7,629 nucleotides of DNA from Clostridiales bacterium (GCA_012799315.1 JAAZLM010000095.1:1-7629), one strand, 5' to 3'; positions 1 to 6,743 are shown, counted from the stretch's first letter. The notes: generated from the letters alone by a model not told the origin. A program made the numbers and translations.

Positions 1-797
1 GATGTTCCCGAACCGGCTCAAAACTGTGGTTCAACTGCAATCCCGAACATCCCTACCATTGGTTCTATCTTGAATGGGTGAAGAAGTGCGATGAGAAAAA
101 CACATTATACCTACACTTTACAATGGCCGATAATCCATCTCTCTCCCCTGCTATTGTTAAGCGGTATAATTCACTTTATTCAGGTGTGTTCCATGAAAGA
201 TTCATTCTTGGTAAATGGGCGGTGGCGACGGGTCTAGTCTATCCTATGTTCGATAAAAAGCGCCATGTTATTACTGATCTTCCTCATTGCGATAAGTTCT
301 TCATCTCATGCGACTATGGTACGGTTAATCCATCATCGTTCGGTCTTTGGGGTCGACATGGATCAAAGTGGTATCGTCTGCGTGAATATTACTACGATAG
401 TAAGGTGGGCGGTGTTCTGCGCACCGATGAAGAACATTATAGCAAGCTATGCGAATTGGCGGGTGATCTTGAGATTGAAGCGATCATTGTCGATCCGTCG
501 GCGGCAAGCTTCATGGAATGTATCCGCAGGCATGGCAGATTCAAGGTTATACCAGCTAAGAATGAAGTCATCTCCGGTATTCGCCGTGTTAGCGAATCAC
601 TCCGCATTGGTCAGATGAAATTCAGCAGTGAATGCAAGGACACAATTCGTGAATTCTCGCTCTACTGTTGGAATGAGGGCTCCGATGCTCCTAAAAAGGA
701 AAACGACCACGCAATGGACGATGTGCGATATTTTGTTAGCACGATCCTGCGTGGGCGTGGAGATGACTTCTTCGTTCTTAGTGCAAGTCGCAAATAG
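1..797 (+). CDS. terL: Phage terminase large subunit, C-terminal 264 residues (5' end outside the window)
   Basis: This is the C-terminal part of a phage terminase large subunit, the motor and nuclease that cuts concatemeric DNA and pumps it into proheads through the portal. The reading frame is open from base 3 with no start, so the gene begins upstream. A GTG at 78 is internal, because the codons before it continue the family pattern (KLWFNCNPEHPYHW). Visible landmarks, counting from the first full codon, are the DNPSLSP stretch (43-49), GVFHERFILGKW (61-72) that ends the ATPase part, and an RNase H-like nuclease domain. That domain has candidate metal-binding acidic residues at D104 (SCDYGTVNP), D164 (VDPSAAS) and D239/D240 (DHAMDDVRY). 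These match PBSX/Terminase_3-type enzymes. The ATPase Walker motifs lie outside the window. The portal gene follows 23 bases later, the usual order. The nuclease half looks intact. Confidence 0.95.
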   Translation, partial: CSRTGSKLWFNCNPEHPYHWFYLEWVKKCDEKNTLYLHFTMADNPSLSPAIVKRYNSLYSGVFHERFILGKWAVATGLVYPMFDKKRHVITDLPHCDKFFISCDYGTVNPSSFGLWGRHGSKWYRLREYYYDSKVGGVLRTDEEHYSKLCELAGDLEIEAIIVDPSAASFMECIRRHGRFKVIPAKNEVISGIRRVSESLRIGQMKFSSECKDTIREFSLYCWNEGSDAPKKENDHAMDDVRYFVSTILRGRGDDFFVLSASRK

Positions 798-804
798 CGA
801 CATG

Positions 805-823
805 AAAAGGAGGTGCAGATGTG
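805..823 (+). promoter_or_regulatory. Shine-Dalgarno site that decides the GTG start of the portal gene
   Basis: A near-perfect AGGAGG core at 808-813 sits 7 bases before GTG at 821. The ATG at 819 is in another frame, so the GTG is the start. Confidence 0.85.
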
Positions 824-1969
824 GGATTATTTTCACGCAAGAAAGATAATTCAGCGGTTATCGTTCAAACGGCAAGGCAGGAAAATGCATTCAGCTTCAT
901 CGGTGCGAAATCGCCAACTTCAATTCTTGAAAGGCAGCTATACGATTCATTGAGGGAGACCGTCCCTATAATCGATGCGGCATTATCTAAATTAGTGCGT
1001 CTTGTTGGCGGATTCAATGTTATATGTACGAATGGCGCATATCAGGATTCGCTCAATGATTTCCTTGAGAATGTGCAGGTCGGTCTTACCGGACGTGGTA
1101 TTCATCATTTTATCGATAGCTTTTTAGATGGGCTGCTCACATATGGCAATGCCGTTGGTGAAATTCTCATCAACAATAACAGCGGACAAATCGCAGGCCT
1201 ATATAATGCTAGTCCGTGGAATATCGATGTTCGTCAGGGTAAATCCCCCGTCGATACACAGTATTATTCACGGGTTGGCGGTCTTGACTGGGCGAAGGTG
1301 AAATATCCGCAACTCATCTTATTTTGCGCACTCAATCCCCCAACTTCCAGCCCGTATGGCGTATCTGTTCTGCGAGGGCTCCCCTCTATTAGCAATATTC
1401 TAATGAGGATATATGAATGTATCGGTCAGAATTTTGATAGAGTGGGCAATGTGAGATATGCAGTAACTTATAAACCGTCGGGCGATATGGATAAGGCATA
1501 TGCTAAGGAAAGAGCAATGCAAATAGCGCAGGAATGGTCAAGAGGTATGTCAAGTGCGCAAGATGGTCAGGTAAGGGATTTTGTATCCGTTGGTGATGTT
1601 TCCATTAAGGTGATCGGTGCAGAAAATCAGCTTATTGATACCGATATACCTGTTAGGCAGTTGCTTGAGCAAATCGTGGCTAAGCTATCAATTCCGCCGT
1701 TCCTGCTCGGGCTGAATTGGAGTACGACGGAGCGAATGAGCAAACAGCAGGCGGATATCCTAACTTCCGAACTGGAATTCTACCGCCGGCAACTCACTCC
1801 CGTCATTCGTCAAATCAGCAATACCTATCTATCAACATTGGGGATTAGTGGCGATGTTGAAGTAGAGTGGCACAATATTAATTTGCAGGATGAAGTCGAA
1901 TTAGCGAATGCAAGGCTTGCAAATGCGCAGGCAAAAGAAATCGAAGCTAGGATATGTGATGAGAATTAG
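821..1969 (+). CDS. Phage portal protein
   Basis: This 382-residue protein is the likely portal, the dodecameric ring at one capsid vertex through which terminase loads DNA and to which the connector attaches. The family features are an N-terminal basic stub (MGLFSRKKD), a helical and strand region around FLDGLLTYGNAVGEILI (101-117), the PYGVSVLRGLPSI segment (178-190), and IPPFLLGLNWSTTERMSKQQ (291-310). The last of these is followed by a long helix (ADILTSELEFYRRQLTPVIRQI) typical of the crown and wing end of HK97-type portals. The C-terminal tail is helical and rich in Ala and Glu. Length is near the usual 380-450 residues. The start is GTG at 821, set by the ribosome site just upstream. 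The gene lies between terminase and protease as in most siphophages and myophages. The assignment rests on remembered family pattern and position, not on a database search. Confidence 0.9.
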   Translation: MGLFSRKKDNSAVIVQTARQENAFSFIGAKSPTSILERQLYDSLRETVPIIDAALSKLVRLVGGFNVICTNGAYQDSLNDFLENVQVGLTGRGIHHFIDSFLDGLLTYGNAVGEILINNNSGQIAGLYNASPWNIDVRQGKSPVDTQYYSRVGGLDWAKVKYPQLILFCALNPPTSSPYGVSVLRGLPSISNILMRIYECIGQNFDRVGNVRYAVTYKPSGDMDKAYAKERAMQIAQEWSRGMSSAQDGQVRDFVSVGDVSIKVIGAENQLIDTDIPVRQLLEQIVAKLSIPPFLLGLNWSTTERMSKQQADILTSELEFYRRQLTPVIRQISNTYLSTLGISGDVEVEWHNINLQDEVELANARLANAQAKEIEARICDEN

Positions 1970-1984
1970 AAAGGGGGTAGGAAC

Positions 1985-2926
1985 ATGGAAAATATTAAAT
2001 GCAAGAGCCTAGAAATCACCGACGATCTACTTGTAAAGCTTAACCACTTTACAAGGCGCAAGCACAATGCTGATGAGGTTTATATATTCTCGGTGATACT
2101 GTGCGATAATGAAATCGACCGTGACAATGAGCGATTTTCTATCAAGGCGCTTGAGGATCTTTCAGAACTATTCGTTGGCAGAACGGGTATATTCGATCAT
2201 AATGCTAAGGGAAGTAATCAAACTGCAAGGATATTTGACTGCTGCGTCGAAGTCGATAAAACACGAAAAACATCTTTCGGGCAGGAGTACACATACCTTA
2301 AAGCACTCGCATATATGGTCAAGACGAATGCCAATACCGACTTAATTAAAGAGATTGATGCAGGAATCAAGAAAGAGGTTAGTGTGAGTTGCTCCGTCGC
2401 AAAGCAGAATTGCTCAATATGCGGATCGAATCTAAAGCGTACTAAATGCTCGCACCGTGTCGGCAAATCCTATAACGGTGAGATCTGCCATGTCATTCTC
2501 GATCAGCCTACCGATGCCTATGAATGGTCATTCGTCGCTGTCCCATCGCAACGGGCGGCGGGAGTGACAAAATCCCATCGGGGAGAATTGACTACTGGCG
2601 CACAGAAAATCAAGGCGGCGGAAAAGGGCATTTCACTAACTGCGGCGGAAGTGCGTGAAATCGCCGCCAAATTAGATGAACTCGATGAGATGAGTATATG
2701 GGCAAGAAATTATCGTGATGACTTGCAAAAAGATATTGTGAGGCTCGCATTCATTGCGTGCCCGTATATCCCGAAGGAATTAGTTGAGGCGACGGCTAAA
2801 TCTCTATCAATTCCACAATTAAAGCAGCTGCGAAACGCATATGCGAATGGGAGTAGCAATAATGTTAGCCCGCAAATACTCGGGAATGCAGAACAAATCG
2901 AAGATAACGAAAGCTTCAAACTATAA
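1985..2926 (+). CDS. Putative prohead maturation protease with a Cys/His zinc-binding-like insert and a scaffold-like tail
   Basis: This 313-residue protein sits between portal and capsid genes, where the prohead protease (and often the scaffold) is encoded. The N-terminal half fits the HK97/U35-type layout. NEIDRDNERFSIKAL (42-56) matches the family's opening Asp-rich motif, FDHNAKG (70-76) carries the candidate catalytic His72, and KKEVSVSCSV (129-138) carries candidate Ser133 or Ser135. Directly after this comes CSICGSNLKRTKCSHRVGK (143-161), where C143, C146, C155 and H157 could bind zinc, with C168/H169 nearby. The fold resumes at ILDQPTDAYEWSFVAVPSQRAAG. Residues from about 205 on are charged and helical and could serve as scaffold. 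AAAGGGGG at 1970-1977 is the ribosome site, 7 bases before ATG. The protease role is inferred from motifs and position; the zinc binding is inferred from residue pattern only. Confidence 0.75.
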   Translation: MENIKCKSLEITDDLLVKLNHFTRRKHNADEVYIFSVILCDNEIDRDNERFSIKALEDLSELFVGRTGIFDHNAKGSNQTARIFDCCVEVDKTRKTSFGQEYTYLKALAYMVKTNANTDLIKEIDAGIKKEVSVSCSVAKQNCSICGSNLKRTKCSHRVGKSYNGEICHVILDQPTDAYEWSFVAVPSQRAAGVTKSHRGELTTGAQKIKAAEKGISLTAAEVREIAAKLDELDEMSIWARNYRDDLQKDIVRLAFIACPYIPKELVEATAKSLSIPQLKQLRNAYANGSSNNVSPQILGNAEQIEDNESFKL

Positions 2927-2940
2927 AAGGAGAGATTAAT

Positions 2941-3285
2941 ATGGCAATTTCATTTAGTGGCATAGGCGATATTACGGCAACATTCTATGGCAATGTTGAA
3001 AAAGGCGATATTGTTAGGATTTCATCAGCTAGAACGGTTTCAAAGGCGGTGCAGGGTGGCGAATTCTTCGGTGTGTGCAAGGCAAAGCGCAACGATATAT
3101 GCGCCGTCATGCTGCGTGGATTCGTGACAGTCGGATATAGCGGCGCTGCACCATCGATCGGGAATGTCAAGCTTGCCTTTGCTGGTGAAAACAAGGTCAA
3201 AGTTAGTGGCACCGACGATGCAGAAGTAGATGTTCTTGTAGTTGATGTTGATACCACTGAAAAGACAGTCACTATTTTACTTTAA
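2941..3285 (+). CDS. Putative head decoration / capsid-stabilising protein
   Basis: This is a 114-residue, beta-rich, Gly/Val-rich protein without membrane segments or Cys clusters. It is encoded between the protease and the major capsid protein. Small proteins in that slot commonly decorate and stabilise the expanded capsid (lambda gpD or DUF2190-like in role, though not clearly homologous by eye). The pattern of short strands, KGDIVRISSARTVSKAV (22-38), a central AVMLRGFVTVGYSGAAPSIG, and a C-terminal VDVLVVDVDTTEKTVTILL, resembles proteins at this position in other clostridial prophages, usually annotated as hypothetical. The ribosome site AAAAGGAGAG (2925-2934) overlaps the stop codon of the protease gene and is 8 bases from ATG counting from GGAG, so translation of the pair may be linked. 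The function is inferred from position, size and composition. Confidence 0.65.
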   Translation: MAISFSGIGDITATFYGNVEKGDIVRISSARTVSKAVQGGEFFGVCKAKRNDICAVMLRGFVTVGYSGAAPSIGNVKLAFAGENKVKVSGTDDAEVDVLVVDVDTTEKTVTILL

Positions 3286-3303
3286 GAGGGAGAGATGTAT
3301 ATG
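3286..3303 (+). promoter_or_regulatory. Shine-Dalgarno site choosing the second ATG of the capsid gene
   Basis: GAGGGAG at 3286-3292 directly follows the stop codon of the preceding gene. Two in-frame ATGs follow, at 3295 and 3301. The GGAG core ends 2 bases before the first, too close for initiation, and 8 bases before the second. The other genes of this operon keep 6 to 9 bases. The second ATG is therefore the likely start. Confidence 0.75.
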
Positions 3304-4302
3304 TATAAAGATATTAAGGTTGATAAGAACCTATATAAAATCGCAGGGAAGTCCTTTACTGAGGCGCTATCGGCACTCGATTCAAATGCAAATTATGAGG
3401 ATACGGAGCTTGCAAATCTTGATGCTTTTGAACGTCAGCTAAAGAGGTTCAATATCAAAGTATCGGGTAAGAATTCCGACACGGTGGAAAAATTCTTTGC
3501 AACGTCTAGCTCGGCGGCGCTATTCCCCGAATTCGTATCCCGTGCAGTATCGCAAGGTATCCGAGATGAGAATATTTTATCGGAGATGGTGGCGGCTATC
3601 ACCCGTACGAATACCTATGATTATCGCAGCATCACTAGTATCCCCGAAGATGACGATGTCACTTTGAAAAAGGTCGCTGAAGGGGCAATTATACCAACTA
3701 CTGAAATCCGCCTCAATCAATCGCTTGTGACACTAACTAAAAGGGGCAGAATGCTCAGCGCATCGTACGAAGCAATAAAGATGCAAAGAATTGACTTGTT
3801 CGCTGTCACATTAAGGCAGATCGGTGCCGCTATTGCAAGGGCGCAGCTAAAAGATGCTATTTCACTCGTTATTGAGGGGGCGCCCGATACTGCCGGCGCT
3901 GAGCAGATCCAAATTGCTGGCGATGAGCTATCATATTCCGATCTAGTCAACTTCTGGAGCAGATTTGAAGATATGAATTTGACGACTTTACTCGCATCAC
4001 CGAATAATATGTCTAGAATCTTGCAATTTGCTGAGATTCGTGACAATTTCGGCGGCGACTACATGACAAGCGGTAAAATCAAGTTGCCATTCGGTGCTAC
4101 ACTTATTAAGACGACTTGCCTTGACGATAGCAAGATAATCGGCCTTGATAAAAGCTGCGCACTTGAGATGGTAATTGCACAGGATCTATCGCTCGAAAGT
4201 GATAAGCTAATTGATAGACAGTTGGAGCGCACTGCTATTACAACTGTTGCAGGATTCTCAAAGATATTCACCGATGCATCAAAGGTGTTATCACTAGTAT
4301 AG
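3301..4302 (+). CDS. Major capsid protein (HK97-type fold)
   Basis: This is the likely major head protein, 333 residues when started at the second ATG. The first 60-70 residues are charged and helical (YKIAGKSFTEALSALDSNANYEDTELANLDAFERQLKRF) and look like an N-terminal arm or delta-domain that the upstream protease could remove. The mature-like part begins near FFATSSSAALFPEFVSRAVSQG, a segment typical of capsid proteins from Clostridia phages. It continues with ITRTNTYDYRSITSIPEDDD, then EGAIIPTTEIRLNQ and KRGRMLSASYEAIKMQRIDLF, which correspond to the E-loop and long spine-helix region. The C-terminal part contains the GDYMTSGKIKLPFGATLIKT strands. The length fits an HK97 fold without an extra surface domain. 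The gene is followed by a hairpin that probably ends part of the transcripts. Confidence in the role is high; the cleavage site is inference. Confidence 0.9.
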   Translation: MYKDIKVDKNLYKIAGKSFTEALSALDSNANYEDTELANLDAFERQLKRFNIKVSGKNSDTVEKFFATSSSAALFPEFVSRAVSQGIRDENILSEMVAAITRTNTYDYRSITSIPEDDDVTLKKVAEGAIIPTTEIRLNQSLVTLTKRGRMLSASYEAIKMQRIDLFAVTLRQIGAAIARAQLKDAISLVIEGAPDTAGAEQIQIAGDELSYSDLVNFWSRFEDMNLTTLLASPNNMSRILQFAEIRDNFGGDYMTSGKIKLPFGATLIKTTCLDDSKIIGLDKSCALEMVIAQDLSLESDKLIDRQLERTAITTVAGFSKIFTDASKVLSLV

Positions 4303-4315
4303 CTAGAATTAACGC

Positions 4316-4350
4316 AGGGCGTATCAAATTATATAGATACGCCCTTTAGT
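4316..4350 (+). terminator. Intra-operon hairpin after the capsid gene, possible terminator or attenuator
   Basis: AGGGCGTATC at 4316-4325 and GATACGCCCT at 4336-4345 form a perfect 10-bp stem with a 10-base AT-only loop, followed by TTAGTTTAA. The T tract is interrupted, so termination may be partial and the downstream connector and hub genes would still be transcribed at a lower level. The next ribosome site is at 4358-4365, outside the stem. Confidence 0.7.
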
Positions 4351-4371
4351 TTAAGTGAAAAGGAGAATTAT

Positions 4372-4737
4372 ATGGACTTAACTACTATATGTGAAATTAC
4401 ATCCCTTTTGTCGGGGAGGGATCCAAAGGATACTATCGGCTATTTGCCCGTGATTAAAGAGGCAATTAATGAAGTGCGCAGAATGTTAAAAGATCGGCAC
4501 GATGAACCCATACATTGTGATAGGCTCAACATGGTATGCGCCGCTGTCGCTTATTATAGGCTTGCATTGATTGAAGCATCAAGGGGAGATGCGGTAGCGG
4601 TGAAACTCGGCAACATATCAATGGACGGCGATCCTAAATTAAGGCTTGAAATTGCAAAGGAACTGCTATCCCACTATCTAGAGGGAGCAAGTGATATTCT
4701 ATCGAACGATGACTTCGTTTTCAGGAGTGTGATTTAA
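4372..4737 (+). CDS. Putative head-tail connector protein
   Basis: This 121-residue, mostly alpha-helical protein directly follows the capsid gene, the slot of gp6/YqbG-like connector proteins that form a ring under the portal. The predicted helices are IKEAINEVRRMLKDRH (about 29-44), RLNMVCAAVAYYRLALIEASR (about 51-71) and LRLEIAKELLSHYLEGASDIL (about 90-110). The stretch AVKLGNISMDGDPK between the last two is the kind of loop seen in this family. It starts at an ATG 6 bases after AAAAGGAG (4358-4365). Its TAA overlaps the ATG of the next gene in a TAATG junction, which suggests translational coupling and equal dosage. The assignment comes from position, size and helical pattern; individual residues are not diagnostic. 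Confidence 0.65.
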   Translation: MDLTTICEITSLLSGRDPKDTIGYLPVIKEAINEVRRMLKDRHDEPIHCDRLNMVCAAVAYYRLALIEASRGDAVAVKLGNISMDGDPKLRLEIAKELLSHYLEGASDILSNDDFVFRSVI

Positions 4738-5387
4738 TGAATATAGCTACTAGCATTGGTCGACTAGCATCGGATTACGGCAGTATCGTCATTGCTGAAA
4801 ATGGCGAATCGGCAAAGGGAATTTTCCCCTATGGGGACTATCTCACGGGGCGAACATATCAGAATAGTGCTGGGAATTCGCCCGATAGAATCACATTCAT
4901 ATGTGAGCCGAATTCGCTCAAATTACTGCAAAAGGGCGATGCTCTTACAATAAATGATCAGCGATATATTGTAAATAATATTGAGCGGATCCGCTTTCAA
5001 GGTGTGGAGGTTTATCTATCTTTATTGTTAAGTAGACCATTGGAAGATGAAATCTCCTACAATGGTGTCGGATTGCCAATAAGAATACGCAGTTATAACA
5101 TCAAGAGAGGGACTAAGATTGAGAATATCTCCACCATCTCTAGTGGCATATTCAATGAGGGTGCTGGCAGTGAGCCTGTCGAATTAGTGGTGAGCGGTTA
5201 TGTAAATAGGGGCGAATTAATCTCTCTCTCCTCCCTCCTTGATTCACTCAGCGATAATAATTCGCATCTGTTGCAAATCGGCGATATTGAGTTAAATTCC
5301 ATCATAGGCTCATATCGGCTGGACAATTCCCATGATGATATTCTGTGCGAAATCACATTCACGCAAAGCAAATCGATAGGGGGATAG
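4737..5387 (+). CDS. Possible two-part protein: head-completion-like N-terminal half and baseplate/tail-like C-terminal half
   Basis: I do not recognise this 216-residue protein as a single known family. Residues 1-104 (FPYGDYLTGRTYQNS, DRITFICEPNSLKLLQKGDALTINDQRYIVNNIE, GVEVYLSLLLSRP) look like a small beta-rich head-closure protein of the XkdH type, as expected right after a connector. Residues 112-216 (YNIKRGTKIENISTISSG, SEPVELVVSGYV, LISLSSLLDSL, HLLQIGDIELNSIIGSYRL, ILCEITFTQSK) follow the strand-helix-strand layout of short tail or baseplate proteins such as gpU-like or DNA-circularisation-N-like domains. Those proteins are normally encoded after the tape measure and next to the hub gene, which is exactly what follows here. 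The start overlaps the connector stop (TAATG), with AGGAG at 4723-4727. A true fusion is an inference; a single unrecognised tail protein is also possible. Confidence 0.5.
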   Translation: MNIATSIGRLASDYGSIVIAENGESAKGIFPYGDYLTGRTYQNSAGNSPDRITFICEPNSLKLLQKGDALTINDQRYIVNNIERIRFQGVEVYLSLLLSRPLEDEISYNGVGLPIRIRSYNIKRGTKIENISTISSGIFNEGAGSEPVELVVSGYVNRGELISLSSLLDSLSDNNSHLLQIGDIELNSIIGSYRLDNSHDDILCEITFTQSKSIGG

Positions 5388-5392
5388 CAATG
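5379..5392 (+). promoter_or_regulatory. Shine-Dalgarno site that decides the start of the hub-like gene
   Basis: GGGGG at 5379-5383 lies 6 bases before ATG at 5390. A GTG at 5345 opens the same frame 15 codons earlier, but it lies inside the previous gene and has no purine-rich site at a usable distance. Confidence 0.75.
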
Positions 5393-6346
5393 TCTTTAAT
5401 CGTAAATGCATCAACTATAACGGGTGAGGAAATTACTCTTGATAAATGCCTTTCCTTTAATTTTAAGAAAGATAGGTACCACCCATCGGCGATTCTGAGT
5501 GCAAGATTCCACCTTAGCCCGAATGATTGGGTCACCGTCGATTACACATCAATTACCGCAACTCTCGGCGGTCGTGTAATATTAAAGGGCTATCTTGAAA
5601 AGGGCTCTATTACAATGACGGCGGCGGGATATATCTGCACAATTAGGGCAAGGGCAAAGTCCGCCCTCCTCGAACAGAATCACATCATGCCGGGCACATA
5701 TTATAATATGACTTTAAATAAGCTAAATTCCGACTACATTAATCTTAGTGGAATTAGCTTCCAACCATCGACAAGGGCGCTCAACTACATTGTAATTAGG
5801 GATAGTGCGTCAATGTGGGAGGCAACATCCCATATCTGTGTGAGGAATTGGGATTGCCTACCCTATGCAACATATGATAATGAGATTAGATTCGGGTTGC
5901 CGACGAATAACCACCAAACTACGATTAATGAGAGTAGGATAATCAGCGCATCGGTAAAAGCAGATAACTCAACAAGTATTAGCAGTATTTATATGAAAGA
6001 TACTAGCGGAAACTACGGTGCGTATTCCTCACACAATACCTATCCCCAACAAAGGGGGATTGTGCGCATCAAACATATTAATACCGATCTAACTTGGCTT
6101 GCGAATATCACGCAGGGACTCAAATCAAAGCTCGACTTCTCAATGAGATATTCTAGGGCGAGGGAGATTAGCTATCACGGATTCGGCGGTGAGGATATTT
6201 ATGAGCCGGTAAATATGGATAGTTCCATTATGGGTATAGGTGATGGGCAATTCCGCCCGCACGCAATCCGCATTAAGGGCGGTAGTAGGGGCATTGTGAC
6301 GACTTTAACCATATACGATGATTACTATTCTGGGCGCAACACATAG
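5390..6346 (+). CDS. Putative baseplate hub / tail protein (XkdQ- or gpD-like)
   Basis: This 318-residue protein resembles the hub proteins of contractile-tail phages (XkdQ, P2 gpD, T4 gp27 in role), which form the ring that carries the tail spike at the end of the tail tube. The N-terminal part has SLIVNASTITGEEITL, then FNFKKDRYHPSAILSARF (23-40) and VILKGYLEKGSITMTAAGY (63-81). ICTIRARAKSALLEQNHIMPGTYYNMTL (82-109) matches the family's conserved gating strand with Ala/Arg-rich core and 'N-x-x-x-P-G' turn. LNYIVIRDSASMWEATSHICVRNWDCLPYATYDNEIRFGLP (131-171) is the second hallmark segment. The C-terminal half is beta-rich and variable. The starting ATG at 5390 is preferred over an upstream in-frame GTG. 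The gene follows the previous one by two bases. In the usual arrangement a tape-measure gene lies upstream; none is present here. Confidence 0.6.
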   Translation: MSLIVNASTITGEEITLDKCLSFNFKKDRYHPSAILSARFHLSPNDWVTVDYTSITATLGGRVILKGYLEKGSITMTAAGYICTIRARAKSALLEQNHIMPGTYYNMTLNKLNSDYINLSGISFQPSTRALNYIVIRDSASMWEATSHICVRNWDCLPYATYDNEIRFGLPTNNHQTTINESRIISASVKADNSTSISSIYMKDTSGNYGAYSSHNTYPQQRGIVRIKHINTDLTWLANITQGLKSKLDFSMRYSRAREISYHGFGGEDIYEPVNMDSSIMGIGDGQFRPHAIRIKGGSRGIVTTLTIYDDYYSGRNT

Positions 6347-6361
6347 TAGGGAGGGATTTAT

Positions 6362-6619
6362 ATGGATGTTTTTCTTGCTAGAACGGAAAAGCTTGAGCGT
6401 GATACAGAATTGCTTTTCTCAAAAGTGAATGCCTTCGCTATATCGCAGGCATGCGTTGACGAAAAGCTATCGAACATCATGACAACTCTCAACGAACTGA
6501 AATCAAGCGTGAGCGAATTGAACCGCTTGCCGATTAAAAGATGGGAGACATTTATCGGTGCTGTAATTTCCGCATTGGTTGCTATGGTGATGGGATTCCT
6601 CTTTGGAAGAGGGATATGA
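6362..6619 (+). CDS. XhlA-like small membrane protein (putative holin-associated lysis protein)
   Basis: This 85-residue protein has a charged coiled-coil-like N-terminal part (residues about 5-56, with heptad-style Leu/Val/Ile in KLERDTELLFSKVNAF and EKLSNIMTTLNELKSSVSELN). A short basic-aromatic linker (PIKRWETF) follows, then one hydrophobic segment (IGAVISALVAMVMGFLFGR, about 65-83) at the very C-terminus. This is the layout of the hemolysin XhlA family, encoded beside holins and endolysins in PBSX-type prophages and thought to act at the membrane during lysis. The ribosome site GGGAGGG (6349-6355) is 6 bases before ATG. No endolysin or second holin follows; a long hairpin starting at the stop codon ends the operon. 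A membrane anchor for a tail or spanin-like role cannot be excluded. Confidence 0.6.
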   Translation: MDVFLARTEKLERDTELLFSKVNAFAISQACVDEKLSNIMTTLNELKSSVSELNRLPIKRWETFIGAVISALVAMVMGFLFGRGI

Positions 6620-6680
6620 ATTCTATATGCATTGCATCCTAGATTTTTGCTAGAATGCAATGCATAGAATTTACCTATTT
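6619..6680 (+). terminator. Long imperfect hairpin at the end of the phage operon
   Basis: The arms at 6619-6642 and 6650-6671 pair over about 21 bp, with one 2-base bulge (AT at about 6627-6628) and one C/A mismatch, around a 7-base T-rich loop. The left arm begins with the last base of the stop codon. The sequence after it is AT-rich (TTACCTATTTT) rather than a clean T run, so it may act as a terminator or as a 3'-end stabiliser. The stem is AT-rich and nearly symmetrical and would also fold on the other strand. Confidence 0.65.
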
Positions 6681-6743
6681 TGCGTATAATTATAGTAGAA
6701 ATATGTAGTGAGCAAATAAAAGCATAAATCTTTCAATTTATCC

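Noticed and set aside
265..618. Open frame of 117 codons on the + strand inside the terminase gene
   Set aside because: It overlaps a clearly recognisable terminase frame, has no ribosome site, and its composition is that of an out-of-frame shadow.
2985..3272. Open frame of 95 codons on the - strand across the decoration gene
   Set aside because: Low-complexity Ser/Thr-rich translation opposite a gene with a good ribosome site; a shadow.
3717..4046. Open frame of 109 codons on the - strand within the capsid gene
   Set aside because: It lies antisense to the conserved core of the capsid protein and has no supporting start signal.
6358..6660. Open frame of 100 codons on the - strand opposite the XhlA-like gene
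   Set aside because: It would start inside the hairpin and lacks a ribosome site; the + strand frame has a strong site and a coherent coiled-coil plus membrane layout.
6685..6690. TATAAT-like -10 in the gap before the tRNA promoter
   Set aside because: No -35 element lies 16-18 bases upstream (GCATAG at that place); probably chance in AT-rich DNA.
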